From: Steromphala cineraria
Taxonomy: Eukaryota; Mollusca; Gastropoda; Trochida; Trochidae
DNA length: 64,000 bases
Assembly (NCBI GenBank): GCA_916613615.1
Contig: OU744728.1
Span: forward strand, 36,973,032 to 37,037,031
Reading direction: 5' to 3'
Shown here: positions 1 to 12,429 of the stretch, piece after piece
Numbering within the stretch: the first letter of the stretch is position 1
Layout: every line of letters starts with the position of its first letter
Made by a program: the position numbers and the translations under genes
The notes under the pieces: generated by a model
What the model saw: only the letters and a program-made list of their open reading frames with translations
What the model was told of the DNA's origin: nothing
Database searches by the model: none

Positions 1-1144
1 ACACAGCTACATCCTTCGGGTTCCTGATAACCATGATGATTTTGATCTTCTTCTCAAGAAGCTCGGGGTTAAGGTGACTTAGCAGCACGTGCGTGTTGAG
101 TACACGTGGGGAGGGGAACCTGTCCATGTACTCTGGTGACCTCCACTCCATCATTAGATCCTCCTTTTCCTGAAGAGCAACTTCCGTTGTGCCGGCCAGC
201 AACATGCGAGTTATCTCCCATACCCAATGGCAACCTGAAACAGAGTTATCCCCCATGAATATACTAAACATGATGATTTTAATAGTCACCGTAAATGAAT
301 CAATTTACTATGCTGTTATTGATGGGAAAGAAACAACAACTTATCATTTTCCCAAGGCGTATGAAATTATCATATATTGGTTTCAAATTTTGCGACTGCA
401 ATTATGTCGAATATTTAGCAAGCAAATATATACATGTAGGACAAATACTGAATCGCCAAGAAGAGAGAAAAGATTGAAGAATGTTCAGATCATTTTGCCT
501 ATGAAATAGTTTGATGTGAAGTGTGCAAATACTATCATTATACATCCATTGTTCATGGATGAACGTGTTCATTTTGCCAACGTGTCTCCTGATATAGGCG
601 TCAGTTAAGGTCAACCTATCACATAACAACATATCACTAGCTATGTATTGTCATGTCATAAATAAACTTGTTTCGCAATACATATCGGCTAACTGAGAAT
701 AGCAGGTCACATTAGATAATAGTTCTTGACATAGGTCTTCGCGACCTACTCTTTCACATGAAGCGTACTTTTAAATATACATCGAAAAATCTTTCATTTG
801 AAAATAACTTCACCGAATTTTAGCCGAATCGCCAGGAATATCAATCTAACCCCACGTGTATTCGATTTCTATTTCATTTCAAAAGAACAATCGTTTCTAC
901 TGTCATTTAACAGTCTAAAGATCTTTAACATATCATGAAAAAAAGGAATGGAGATTGAAAATACAAATATGAGATGCTGACCTGATTTTGGATAAGAGCA
1001 AACCATGACGTCATCGTCCCGGAAGGGGAACCTGGGAAGGTTCTGGATGACTTCCGCCGGAAGGTCTGCTGGGTAGAGGTAGCCGTCAACATCAAGCACA
1101 GCCAGGGTGTCCCCCACAGCGTCTGGGATGTACTTCACCGACAT
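1..1144 (-). CDS. Cytosolic sulfotransferase (SULT family), 5' part; exons 982-1144 and 1-234, truncated by window edge
   Basis: Predicted PAPS-dependent sulfotransferase, which moves a sulfonate group from PAPS to a hydroxyl or amine of a small acceptor in the cytosol; the substrate cannot be read from sequence. Exon 1 (982-1144) begins at an ATG giving MSVKYIPDAVGDTLAV and ends in the 5'-phosphosulfate loop YPKS|G at a GTCAGC donor, phase 1. Exon 2 (1-234) follows a CTGTTTCAG acceptor and restores the frame as YPKSGCHWVWEI. It contains the conserved NTH with the presumed catalytic His (about residue 103) and the 3'-phosphate motif VIRNPKDVAV (Arg about 125). The intron is 235-981. The start was chosen because it aligns with the start of the paralogue at 20691; two in-frame ATGs lie upstream. 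The loop has Cys where Thr is usual. 132 of an expected 290 or so residues are visible; the remaining exons lie beyond base 1. Confidence 0.9.
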
Positions 1145-3387
1145 TCTGTAACCACGTATAAACTGCATAGAAGATTTTTGGTAGACCACTTGCTGGATAC
1201 TGTTTGCAGATTGAACTTTCTATTCAAAGCCTAAAAGACGCCAGTTTCTGAGCTTTCATGTTTATGCTTTGCTGCAGACCCTTGATTTTTCAGTGCTTGC
1301 TCTCTCGCTTACTATGAGAGAAAGCAATAGTCCAATCAGAAAGTAACTGGAGGTTGCTACAATCGCCTGAAGGGGCGCAGATATCAGCACAGAAAATTCA
1401 AGGGTTTGCAGGAAGGCATAAATATGACAGTTCGGAAACTTGCGTTTTAGAGTTTGCGCAGGAAGATGGATTACACTGTACTTACGTATCAAAAAAGTGA
1501 GATACTGATAACTGAATGGTATGGGTACAGAGGAAAAGGATACTGTGTGAAAGCAGTAAAACGGTAAAAGCATCTGTACTGAAACCCACTTTTGTTAGGA
1601 TAAAGAAGTTGTTCAACGATGGAACAACCCAGTCTTGCTAATATTCTAAATGACTTTCAAAATTTAGACTGAGTCAAGGTAGCAGTATTTCTTGAATATT
1701 CTTAAAATATAACTTTTGTGTTTTTGCTTGTGATTGATTAACATTCAAGAATTTTATTGAACATTTCTTAAAATGTATAACAACGTATTTGCTGCTAATG
1801 CACAGGCACTTGAAGCTAAAAATAAACGACTGTTCGTTGTGAAGGGTTTTTACTCCCTCAATGCCATTTACACCTACAAACTGACAAAAGCCATAGCAAT
1901 ATTCTTGAATGACAACTGAATATCTTAAAAAAGAATAAGCAATTGCTACTTTTCTTATGTTATTTTTCATGTGTTTCCATTAGTAAGCCCTTGTCATAAA
2001 ACACAGATCTATGGCGATATTTGACAGGTCGTGAGCTAGAAACCAGGTGTCTCAGATATTAACATACGTGAGACATCACAAGAAGTTAGACGGTTGAAAT
2101 CATTGGTGTTGAACGGTTCAATGGGCAGCCACTTACCACTACATCGACAAAAATACCTTCATTTGTTGGGCTAACGCGAGATCGTAATACAACGTTTAAA
2201 TTCTTCCAGTGATTGGCTGGCTCGCAAGGCTGGTCACATATCAAACAACTCTAAGACGTTTCAAAATGATTTGTTGCAATTTATTTGCCGTTTGATTGTT
2301 TTTAAGCAGTGTTTTTCTGTTTTTGAGTACACACAGGGTGACACATAAATGAAAGAATTAAAAAGATGTAGAACGGAATAAAACAAACCACAAATCTTCA
2401 GATTTCAAAAAGCAATTTATCTTATCGAAACCTTTTTTCAACAAGGTAATACTCTGACACTACAAATGCAAACTCTTCATTATCGTATACTGAATTAAAT
2501 GTCACATGACGATGAATTCTGTTTCATGCGTGACAATAATTTGATTATTAAAAACTCATTAAATAAGTATTACTGTCAAAGCAAAGTATTGAATGGCATG
2601 AATGTAAGTGATTTGTTTGTATTCAAAAGATCGTCTAAATATATTCACACCGCTAACCCAAATACAATATTGAAGATCTATGCCGTACATATTTGGGGAT
2701 TAAAACCTGAATTTACAAAAAATGAAATGGTCCTTTTATTATTATTCTGATTTTTTTTTAAAATGAACACCGTGCATTTATGATATAATGAATGTTTTAC
2801 TTCAAATCATCAGAAGTATATTTGTACGCATATTTTATAGAATCACATATAGCTCTTTTATTGTAGGCCTACTTCGATTATAAAAGAAATCTCTGACATA
2901 AGAAGACACTCGAATTTGCAATTTCTTTATTTTTTATGTCAACAGGAATAGTTCCACAGCCCCTTCTCTTCAATCTCATTAGACAAGGGCATTATGCTGC
3001 AAAAATAACCATTATTCTATTCGATTCTGTCACATTCTTCTCTGCCTTCCCGTCAGAATATCGACTTGTTCCCTGATGGAATGGATAATTTTCCAAGAGG
3101 ATTAGGTAGCTGACGGCAGTGCTTGAACGTAAATATACACTCATCTTTCCGCCATCTCTCATTGATCTCTGGACGCTCCTGAAGCATTGGGAGTCGCTGG
3201 ACGGGAATAGAAGATGCTTAGAAGCACTGGAATTTTGGATAGAAGCAATGAATGGTTGCCTTTTAGAGTTGGTCTTGGGCTAAGGGGATTTGCCCGAGAA
3301 ATCAGGAGATGATTCCAAATTAAAAATAAGTTTATGCAAAATATATATTATGGTAAGGGTAAAATATCTATTAAGTCAATACGAGAG
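1145..3387. other. Intergenic region, no gene recognised
   Basis: This stretch lies upstream of the minus-strand sulfotransferase and would hold its promoter and any 5' untranslated exon. Reading frames here are short, AT-rich and show no recognisable domain. A possible acceptor (TTACAG) lies directly before the chosen start codon, so a non-coding first exon further up is likely. I saw no clear TATA box or repeat. Confidence 0.5.
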
Positions 3388-3840
3388 TGTAATTGAAACA
3401 TCTAGAGTGAAGCTAAAACATCGATAGTCAGGCTGAAACATTGCGAGTCAGGCTGAAACATTGAGAGTTATGCTGAAACATTGAGAGTCAGGCTGAAATT
3501 TTTTGAGTCAAGCTGAAACATGAAAGTCAAGCTGAAACATGGAGTGTGAAGCTAAAACATTGAGAGTCAAACTGAAGCATTGATAGTCACGTTGAAACAT
3601 TGAGAGTTAGGCTGAAACATTTGGAGTCAAGCTGAATCATTGAAAGTCAAGCTGAAACATGGAGTGTGAAGCTAAAACATTTAGAGTCAAACTGAAACAT
3701 TGAGAGTCAAACTGAAGCATTGATAGTCACGTTGAAACATTGAGAGTCAAGCTGAACCATTGACTGAAACATCGAGAGCCAAAGTACAATATTGATAGTC
3801 AAGCTGAAACATTCAGAGTCATGTTGAAACATTGAAAGGC
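3388..3840. repeat. 20-bp tandem repeat array
   Basis: About 20 imperfect units of consensus ATTGAGAGTCAGGCTGAAAC. Units differ by point changes and small indels, and some lose a few bases. Confidence 0.85.
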
Positions 3841-4845
3841 ACTGAGAGTCGAAGACATACAGAAAGGTCTGAGGCATTGACAGTCAAAACATACAGAACA
3901 GTTTGAAGCGTTCAGATCTGAACACATGCAGAAAAATAGAGCCATTGGCTCTGTAGCTCATCAGGCTTCATATTCAATTATGCTGTAGAGTGTGGCCAGT
4001 GTGGTTCCCCCTTTGTAGAGGCCACAGGGTCACCAATCATAACATTAAGTTTATAGGCGATAAGTTGCAGTTTGGTAGGACTTCTGGAGAAGAAGATGAT
4101 AATAGGTTTTTAGGGCGTGGCTCCTTTTTTAATTTTTAATCCTCATTAGTCAAGGAGTATGTACACAAAGTTTAAGCTTTCTAGGCCTTATGCTTCTGGA
4201 GAAAAATATGAAGATAGGTTTTTAGGGCGTGGCCCTTATTAGGAGCAACAAGCCCACCAAAGCTACAATTTTTAATCCTCATTAGTCAAGAAGTCTGGAC
4301 ACAAAGTTTCAGCTTTTTAGGCCTTATGCTTCTGAGGAAGAAAATGAAAATAGGTTTTTAGTGCGTGGCCCAACAAAGCTACAATTTTTAATCCTCATTA
4401 GTCAAGAAGTATGTACACAAACTTTCAGCTCTCTAGGCCTTTTGCATCTGGAGAAGAAGTCGAAAATGCACAAAGTTTATGGACGGACGGTCGCCGGACA
4501 GCATGCAATGCTTTAAGCCCATCCGGCCTTACAGGACAGATGAGCTAAAAATCTAAAGCATCTAGATCTGTAAACATACAGAAACGTTTGAAGCATTTAG
4601 CCATTTGCATCTGTAGACATACATCAAACTATAAGGCATCTGATCTGTAGACATACAGAAAAAGTTTGAATCATCTAGATCTGTAGACATACAAAAAAGT
4701 TTGAAGCATCTTGGTCTTTAAACATATAGAAAAGCTTGAGCCATTGAGAGCCGAAGGCATGCAGAAAAGTCTGAGGCATTGACAGCCAAAGGCATACAAA
4801 ATGGTCTGATGCATTGATAGATTGAGAGGTAATGATCCCCATATG
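3841..4845. repeat. Diverged ~40-bp tandem array, interrupted by an inserted element
   Basis: Units carry the pattern AGATCTGTAGACATACAGAA followed by AGTTTGAAGCATCT or similar. The array is seen at 3841-3954 and resumes at about 4547-4845. Both flanks contain a variant with GTCTGAGGCATTGACAG, so the element at 3955-4546 appears to have landed inside an existing array. Confidence 0.65.
3955..4546. mobile_element. Dispersed repeat with short inverted ends (TAGCTCATC)
   Basis: The left end contains TAGCTCATC and the right end its complement, GATGAGCTA. Inside are about three diverged copies of a module reading AGGTTTTTAGGGCGTGGC, then AATTTTTAATCCTCATTAGT, then TAGGCCTTATGCTTCTG. Near the right end is GGACGGACGG, a motif common in molluscan interspersed repeats. 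No coding capacity was found. Non-autonomous status is inferred. Confidence 0.5.
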
Positions 4846-5678
4846 TAAACATAGCAGGAAGCTCCTTGAGCTGTGTACACTCTCATCTCCGTCAACCTTA
4901 TTCCAATAAGAAGCGGTCGATGTTTCATTACCTTATCACGGATGTGATCATTTGAAGTTTTTCACTGCCATACAAATAGCATCGATTTTCGCTTGTAGCA
5001 TAGAGCGATTTGGCAACTTTTGAAGAATACGGAATAAGAGTTTTCTTTGAATGGAACACATATGGAGTTGGACATGATGAAAGGAATTTCTATACATGAA
5101 TATGTGCTTCGTGCTTCACATTTTTCGGTTGTAATTTAAAAACGGCTTGTTTGTCGAAAAAAAAGAAACACACAAAGAATATACAAATATCAATATATAA
5201 ACAAATCGATCCAACGTTTCCCCTGACATCACATTGTCCTTTTACGATCTAACATAGCTAAAAGGGATAAATGTGTTTTTGTATTCATCTAGACTACGGA
5301 CGTTGAACTATGAATCCTTAAAGTATTAAACTAAAATTATTGGAAAAAATATTCTTTGAAGGTGTAATGATTAAAACATAGGTCGTCGTTTAATGATCAT
5401 TAAACGGTCTGTTAAATGACAATAGTTATACCAGATGCTTAGTAATTTTAGCAAATCAATGATCCCAAAATCGCCAAAAACATGCAATTCCAGTCTGATG
5501 GTAAACGTTTACACATCGTACATACTATCTTAGCAAATTGTGCGCTGGGATTATACAAAAGTCTAAAAGAACGTTCATCTCTTATGGATCGGAATTTCTC
5601 TCTTTACTTAAGTGATAAATCGTTATGGACATTGAAAGGTCATTCAATCACTGATGAATGTTTGACATGATGACCCGA
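4846..5678. other. Unique AT-rich sequence, no gene recognised
   Basis: Nothing gene-like was recognised. A short perfect palindrome, GTTTAATGATCATTAAAC, lies near 5388-5405. Confidence 0.5.
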
Positions 5679-6204
5679 TTCCCAGGCTGATCATACACTC
5701 AATAAACCAGGAAAATCCTTCTTTGTAAGTGAAAATATAGGTCAAAACTGAAAAGCTAAGTAACGTTAATTATCGTGCTTAACTAATGCAACTAACAAAA
5801 CAATGTAAATTCCCAGGCTGATCATACACTCAATAAACCAGGAAAATCCTTCTTTGTAAGTGAAAATATAGGTCAAAACTGAAAAGCTAAGTAACGTTAA
5901 TTATCGTGCTTAACTAATGCAACTAACAAAACAATGTAAATTCCCAGGCTGATCATACACTCAATAAACCAGGAAAATCCTTCTTTGTAAGTGAAAATAT
6001 AGGTCAAAACTGAAAAGCTAAGTAACGTTAATTATCGTGCTTAACTAATGCAACTAACAAAACAATGTAAATTCCCAGGCTGATCATACACTCAATAAAC
6101 CAGGAAAATCCTTCTTTGTAAGTGAAAATATAGGTCAAAACTGAAAAGCTAAGTAACGTTAATACGCGTGCTTAACTAATGCAACCAACTACAAAATGTA
6201 AATC
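5679..6204. repeat. 131-bp tandem repeat, four copies
   Basis: Units start with TTCCCAGGCTGATCATACAC at 5679, 5810, 5941 and 6072. The first three are identical by eye; the fourth diverges in its last 45 bases or so. Each carries a donor-like TTTGTAAGTG. Confidence 0.95.
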
Positions 6205-6602
6205 AATTCCAATTCCTAAGGCCTCTACGATGTAACCAACTACAGTAAACCCATGTCGTTGAGTACAATACAGCGGACGTAATCAACATCTCACGATTCT
6301 GCAAGCTGTGTTGTTACACAGTAATTACCAGACGAAAGGCCAAGAGCTAATTTCAAAATTGATTTATTCCACGATGGAAGTTGCGAGAGAGGCTTGCAGA
6401 CACAATGCCAGAGCTGTAGCTAAAATACTTGTATATTTCAGTGTGAACACTGCAGTAACTGATGGATATGTTATTACAGAATGTATAACAATTCTGTCAC
6501 CACTGTCAATGTCTACCAATAAATATACATATATAACGACGTATATATGATCGTGAACTGATCGAGAAGTTACGAAAGCACTTTTATATAGCATAGCAAT
6601 GG

Positions 6603-6755
6603 TTAGTCTGTCATCCAGACCCTAAAGCAAAAATATTCACTAAACGACCAACCAAGTCTACTGCAGTAAAGCAAGTCTAGATCTGAAGTTAAGCATCTTC
6701 TTGGCTCCAGTTTGTGCATGAATTGTTTAAAGATATTGTCACTATTTATATCTAT
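6603..6755 (+). repeat. Dispersed ~150-bp repeat, copy 1
   Basis: Begins TTAGTCTGTCATCCAGACCC and matches 8657-8810 in the same orientation, with scattered mismatches. Confidence 0.75.
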
Positions 6756-6871
6756 ATGTATATCTAAAAACACGTGTGCCTGATTGACGAATGACATAAC
6801 AGTTTGTATTTACTTCAAGTAGTATCGTCATTCAACTAAAGGCTTATTTGAACTTAAATTGAGTTTGACTT

Positions 6872-7235
6872 TTAAAGGGGCAGCAGCACGCTTTTAGGGG
6901 AAAAATAAGGTGATGTCATGAACATAAAAATAAATGGTTCCAATTAAAAGACAATGTATTTAAACTAAATGAAGCAGTAATAATTCAAATAAATAATGAA
7001 AAGTTTATCCATGAGACTACCTTTCCTTACACAAAATGAATTAAAGGTGTTCACATAAAATGGCCGCCAATCGATTTTATGTGAATCTCCATTCTTTGTC
7101 CTCTGACTTTGGATTTTTGGCTTGTGTAATGAGATTTTTGACACTGGCAAAATAATACATTAAGCATTAACTTACAATTATCAGTGAAAATGTTTAAATA
7201 TAAAATTGTAAAAAAACGTGCTACTGCCCCTTTAA
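6872..7235 (+). mobile_element. TTAA-flanked MITE, copy 1 of 11 (forward)
   Basis: Member of the most abundant family in the window. Ends are inverted: AGGGGCAGCAGCACG on the left and CGTGCTACTGCCCCT on the right, each bordered by TTAA. About 356 bp lie between the TTAA copies. Internal landmarks shared across copies are GGTGATGTCA near the left end, AAAATGGCCGCCAAT near the middle and TATCAGTGAAAATG near the right. TTAA on both sides resembles the target duplication of piggyBac-type transposons, but TTAA could instead be part of the inverted repeat. No open reading frame is convincingly conserved, so it would need a transposase from elsewhere. Confidence 0.85.
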
Positions 7236-7669
7236 ACCGACTAAATATTATTTAGGCATATTTAGTTATATATAAAGCTGATAAAAGAATCATACTAAAA
7301 GTTTGCAAAAAGAGATATGGTATTACAAATATCAATTTCTTCTCTATGATTAAGTCAAATTCAAATAATGTAAACTTACGACTCAATGCTTAAACATCGT
7401 GTCGAGAGTCGTTTTGATATTAAATATATTTCTTTTTTTTGCTTCAAACTAATTAATACTTAGTATAGTGTTGTTCAATGTGTATTCCGCACATATAAAC
7501 ATGATATAAACATACAGTATCAAAGTGAAACCAAACAAAACAGATGCTTCATTTGATTGGAATAACACCTTCCAGCTATTAATAGTCAGCAATTTGCTAT
7601 TGAAAACAAACTCTGAAGTTACTAGATGTGGAATATCTGATTGGCAACAATGTGTACATAAATGTAATC

Positions 7670-8190
7670 ATATCTGTACTCTGCTTTCTGTTACAACACA
7701 ATGCAACACAATACAACAAAACACTAGTAAGACTGTACGAGTCTCTGTCCGACTTTTGAAAGTATAAATCCAAACGAATCTCGCAACGGTTTATAAAGAA
7801 TAAACATAGATCTAGACTTGATTAAGGTTTAAATGAAATCAATCTTTACTACGCTTTCTGTTATACGAAAATGCAGCAAAACTGTAAGAATAGCTCTCCG
7901 TCTTTTGAAAGTATTAATCTATACTATAGGAATTAATCTCCTAATGGTTGATAAAGAATCACCACAGATCTACACTTCATTAATGCAAATAATGTAATTC
8001 TATCTCGACTATTTCTGTTTTACCACAATGCACCAACCAGTAGTAAACTAGTAACAGTATATCTCCGACCTTCGTTAGTGTCAATGCTTAGGAATCTTCA
8101 ATGGTTTGATATCTGTACTATGCTTTCTGTTATACCAAAATGCAGTAAAACCGGGAAGAGTAGCTCTCCGACTTCTGATAACGTCAGTGC
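7670..8190. repeat. ~170-bp degenerate tandem repeat, 3-4 units
   Basis: The phrase CTTTCTGTTATACCAAAATG recurs with variation near 7683, 7853, 8023 and 8122, each followed by AGCTCTCCGACTT-like sequence. Confidence 0.6.
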
Positions 8191-8196
8191 TTAGGG

Positions 8197-8503
8197 ATAC
8201 CGTATTTCCTTAATTACACGCCGGGCGTCTATTGTTTTCAAACGGTCTACACCATAGGCGTCTATTTGAGGCAGGCTTCTATTCAAGGCAGGCGTCTATT
8301 TCGTAAAAAGCGAAACCGTTTAGACTATTTTGTAAAAAAATCAGATAATTTAACAAAAAAGAAGCGTTTTTATATATTAAACTCGGTTTACGCGGCGTTT
8401 AATTAAGGCAGGCGTTTATTATTTTCAGAAAGTCTTATGCAAGGGCGTCTATTCGAGGCAGGCGTATATTCAAGGCAGGCGTGTAATTAAGGAAATACGA
8501 TAT
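8197..8503. mobile_element. MITE with TIR ATACCGTATTTCCTTAATTA
   Basis: The left end ACCGTATTTCCTTAATTACA is mirrored at the right end by TGTAATTAAGGAAATACGAT. The interior holds several GGCAGGCGTCTATT-like repeats. A truncated relative lies at 53177-53270. Confidence 0.75.
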
Positions 8504-8656
8504 TCTGAGGGTTAATCATATATCTGCACAAAAACAGTTAGATTAAAAGCTTCTAACGTAATGACGTCATTCTTCAGATGCGCTGTATCCGATAAGGCTT
8601 ATAGGATACCGAGCATCTAACGATTGAAGGCATAGTGAGAAAGGCACATCGGCAGC

Positions 8657-8810
8657 TTAGTCTGTCATCCAGACCCTAAAGCAAAAATATTTAATTGATG
8701 ACCAACCAAGTCTAGAAGAGTATAGCAAGTCTAGATCGCTCAGCTTTAGGCATCTTCTGGGCTCTTTTGTTATAATACATGATTTGTTTAAAAATATTGT
8801 CAATATTGAA
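8657..8810 (+). repeat. Dispersed ~150-bp repeat, copy 2
   Basis: Direct-orientation match to 6603-6755, starting TTAGTCTGTCATCCAGACCC. Confidence 0.75.
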
Positions 8811-10153
8811 AAAAAATACTTCTGAGACTATAAATGTTAGTCTAATCGGCGGCTCTCTTAAAATATACTAATGTGAAGACTGCAATATAAGTGATACGTT
8901 AAAATGGTATATAGAAGGCCAAGGGCAATCATATATATAAGCACAATAAGACCCCACATGCTTCTATCGTTATGGCTTATTGGATGTAGAGCATTTAAAG
9001 AAAAACGGGACTGTGATAAAGGCTTACCGGCGGGTCTCGTAAAAGATTCTAGGTTTAAATATAGCTCACACAAGCGGCTTACACTCGCTGGGTAGAGAAA
9101 ATACTTCGGGTCAAAGGTTAGCGGTATCCCACCTTCATATTTACTGTTAGTCTCGTGACCTCAATACATACATGAGTATACCATGACCTCTTATTGAACT
9201 TTGTCTTGTATTTTCAGTGGAAGTGCTTTTTATTTTGTAAACAACACCTCGTCTTTCTTCAGAGAAGATTCTATATAATGTTTGTTTATAAATCATCACA
9301 AGGATATATAATGTAGACGACGAATCTCAGCCTAAACACTTGCATCTATCAACAAAAGCTGATAGGAGCGATATACGTACAATATAATCGATAGTCATTA
9401 CTTATATAGGAAACATACGCTGTCATTGATAAGCATCGCATAGTATTAAGGCACTTCTCTTTATAATGGTGTCTTTGACATACATACTACAGTAGTTCAC
9501 AGCTGGTCCAGCAATTGATACGTGGTGTGTGTATATTGACATGAAACTCGCACATGCATGTACATTTCCTATGAAATGGACATGCTATGAATACTTCCTA
9601 CTTAAAGAAGCAATTACCATATTGGCAGCTTCTCCCAAGACGAACAAACAGTTAGATCCATCGCCTTGCTGCTCATCACAATAAATCAATATCCGCTTTC
9701 TTAATCTTTTCCTGACGACAACACGACACTGTATAAATTCTTCTAGAAATCATGCATTAGTTCTGATTCCACTCACCTGATGTGCAGCTGATAGTTGACC
9801 ACTGTCCGCTTCACGTGCGTCTGACCACCGGGAAACTGCAACAGGCAGTGTAAACAATCTCTTCCTTTTCTACGGAGAGCCAGTCGGGTCACATTTCCAT
9901 AGTGCGCGATAGGCGTGAAGCGGCGAGGACAAATCGGCAGCCTTCCCCCACTTCGTCTGCATATTGACTCCGCTAACACCTGTTGCGGGCATTTGGGCGT
10001 TAGTAAAAAATAATAGCACGTTCAACAATAACAATGAAACATTAATTTGTTTGTTATTGGTGCAAATTGGAATATTATTTATTTAATTATTGATATTAGT
10101 CTAGCTTCATAGATATAAATTCTTTGAGGGGCATTTTAGAGGTTGAAATCACA
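8811..10153. other. Intergenic, one weak exon candidate
   Basis: The only feature of note is 9777-9835 on the minus strand: 59 bases between a CTGTTGCAG acceptor and a CAG|GTGAGT donor, within a locally GC-rich patch (about 9775-9985). Its translation in the open frame is unrecognised. It could be a 5' non-coding exon of the sulfotransferase at 1-1144 or chance. Confidence 0.2.
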
Positions 10154-10307
10154 ATAATGCTGAGGAATATATGGATGACAACTTTTTTGTTCATTGTATG
10201 CGACTTTTGACACAGATTCTTGTGTCGTTCTCAAGCAGAGGAAGAGTAATGATATGACAACTTATTTGTTCATTGAAGTTGTCATCCATATTTACCTCTG
10301 CATTATT
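10154..10307. mobile_element. Short foldback MITE, ~154 bp
   Basis: Inverted ends of about 30 bp: ATATGGATGACAACTT on the left and AAGTTGTCATCCATAT on the right, with AATGCTGAGG / CCTCTGCATT outside them. Confidence 0.7.
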
Positions 10308-11109
10308 CATAAATATGACCATAGCATGCAATACAAATAAAACATAAATGCACCGAATAACATAATTTTATGATTTGTAATCGTGTTTCAAATGTTTTTA
10401 TATAACATAATTCACATCATGACATTGTTAACTACCAATGCATATAGAAATATTATTTTGCTCTTGGCGTAGGTACCATATCAAGCACTAATTTAATCAT
10501 TCATACTTCACATATATGATTACTAAAGGTCGTTAATGGTATGAATAAACACATTAACACCATTAGTAATAATTTCAAACGTTTGTCAACTATTTACATT
10601 CAAAATCATAAAGTAGTAAAACAAATACTAAAAGACAATGAAAATAATGTCACTGCATCACATTATGAATATTCTCCTTTCATTTGCATCAAAACTCCAA
10701 TTGTTGTTTAAACAACAGACGAAAAACAATAATAAAAGTGCATTGAAATCAACAGATGAGCAGATGAAAGTAAATTTGTTATTTGTGTAAATAGTACCGA
10801 CAAATGAAATAACACAACAATGACTTTAACAATATTATTATATGTTTAATGTATATATGATTTGTTTTATGCGTCAGACGCTGAATTCTTTATTAGATAC
10901 ATGAAATTAAATCGTGAAATACATTCAACGATGATTGGTTGTTGATTCATATAAACCTTTTAAAAAACCATCAGTAAAATTCAATGATATAAAACAACAC
11001 GAGAACACAACATAACGGCATAAAGAGTTATTTAGCTTAACTAATGCAATAGACACAATTTCAATATTTTTTTTCAAAAATAATTTTGAAAGGCTTAAAA
11101 TTATTACTA
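10308..11109. other. AT-rich sequence, nothing recognised
   Basis: Very AT-rich with no supported gene and no clear repeat structure. Confidence 0.5.
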
Positions 11110-11345
11110 GATTGAACCCTTGTACTTTCAATTTGAGAATACGATATCAAAAACTCGAAATATTTGCATTTGAAAATCTAACATATGATAAATTCAACTG
11201 AAGTCAACCTTCTTTAACCTGGCAGTTTCGTTCTGGTGCGATTATAACAGGGGGACTGTGAACATACAAAAAAACTTTTCGATGGGTTCTCTATGTATCG
11301 CTACAATTGTATTGGTTCGGAAAGGGGAGATAGGAGAAGATCGAT
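11110..11345 (+). repeat. Dispersed repeat family R, copy 1
   Basis: Contains AACTCGAAATATTTGCATTT and GATTATAACAGG, then TCTATGTATCGCTACAATTG. The last 120 bases or so match 13509-13625 directly; the first 170 or so match 18990-19150 in inverse orientation. Confidence 0.7.
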
Positions 11346-12197
11346 AATAGCAATGCATATTAATGAGCTCTCTCGTAACGAGACTGTATTTGTGCATGTA
11401 TAACTCTCTATAAAATGTCCTTGAGACAATCATACAGTAACGTATTTGTCGTTGTTACTGAAATGTTTCTTACCAGGATAAATCTTGTCTTATTGGTTTA
11501 ATATTGGTGTCATTGACGACAGAAATAATGAGGAAACCAATGACAACGATGATGATTATCATTTTTCAATAAAAATAAATGATAAATATATATATTTTTT
11601 TTATATGATTTTTTCCCCTTTTTTGTTTGATGTAGTGTGAAGTGTGGAGACATTGGTTTATCACAAAGGTAAAAATGTAAATGTTATTAGATATTTTAAA
11701 AACCTAAAAAACGTAAATCACTACTTGATTTTCTTCCTGATAAGACTCCTAACAGAGTGTTTTTCCATTGAAACCTTTCACAAACAACATATTGGCAATA
11801 ATCGAGATTGGTTGGTATACAAAACATTTCGGTATCATGTAATATTCTACAATTTAAGCAGCTTTGAGTTAAAAGCTAACGAAAGTTTCCATCGTAACAT
11901 TGCTATGGGAATCTGAACTGAGGATTATTTTTGTATTAACTTCTCTCTTTCTAGTTTGATTGAAGACTCTGTTGTTTACAGGTCAGTATCTTGTGATTTA
12001 TGGATACACCTATTCAGACTAGAAGATACTTAAATGGTTTCATAAAGATCTAGTATTGTACGAGATTTCCATAAAACGGACACCAACTTTCACCAACAGT
12101 GTGAAGTGTTACAGAAGCAATTCAATACTATCATATTTCATACTGTGTATGTAAGACAGTATTCTAAGAAAACCTAACCACAATAATACTCGTTTCT
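11346..12197. other. No gene recognised
   Basis: The longest frame, about 90 codons from 11644, has no recognisable domain and an AT-driven composition. Confidence 0.5.
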
Positions 12198-12429
12198 CTC
12201 CCGATATTGAGTCTAGCAAGATGTAGTAGCAGATCGGGTCATATAAATAATTCTGTATTTTTGCCCTCCGAGGAACGAAACAATTACATTCACTTACATT
12301 ATATGTGCATCACTCCCGATATTGAGTCTAGCAAGATGTAGTAGCAGGTCGGGTCATATAAATAACTCTGTATTTTTGCCCTCTGTGTGCGCCGAGGAAC
12401 GAAACAATTACATTGACTAACATTATATT
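12198..12429. repeat. Tandem duplication, ~115-bp unit
   Basis: Two copies beginning CCCGATATTGAGTCTAGC at about 12200 and 12315. The second has about 9 extra bases (GTGTGCGC region). Confidence 0.9.

Noticed and set aside
3388..3840. CRISPR-like array
   Set aside because: Units are contiguous without unique spacers, and the genome is eukaryotic.
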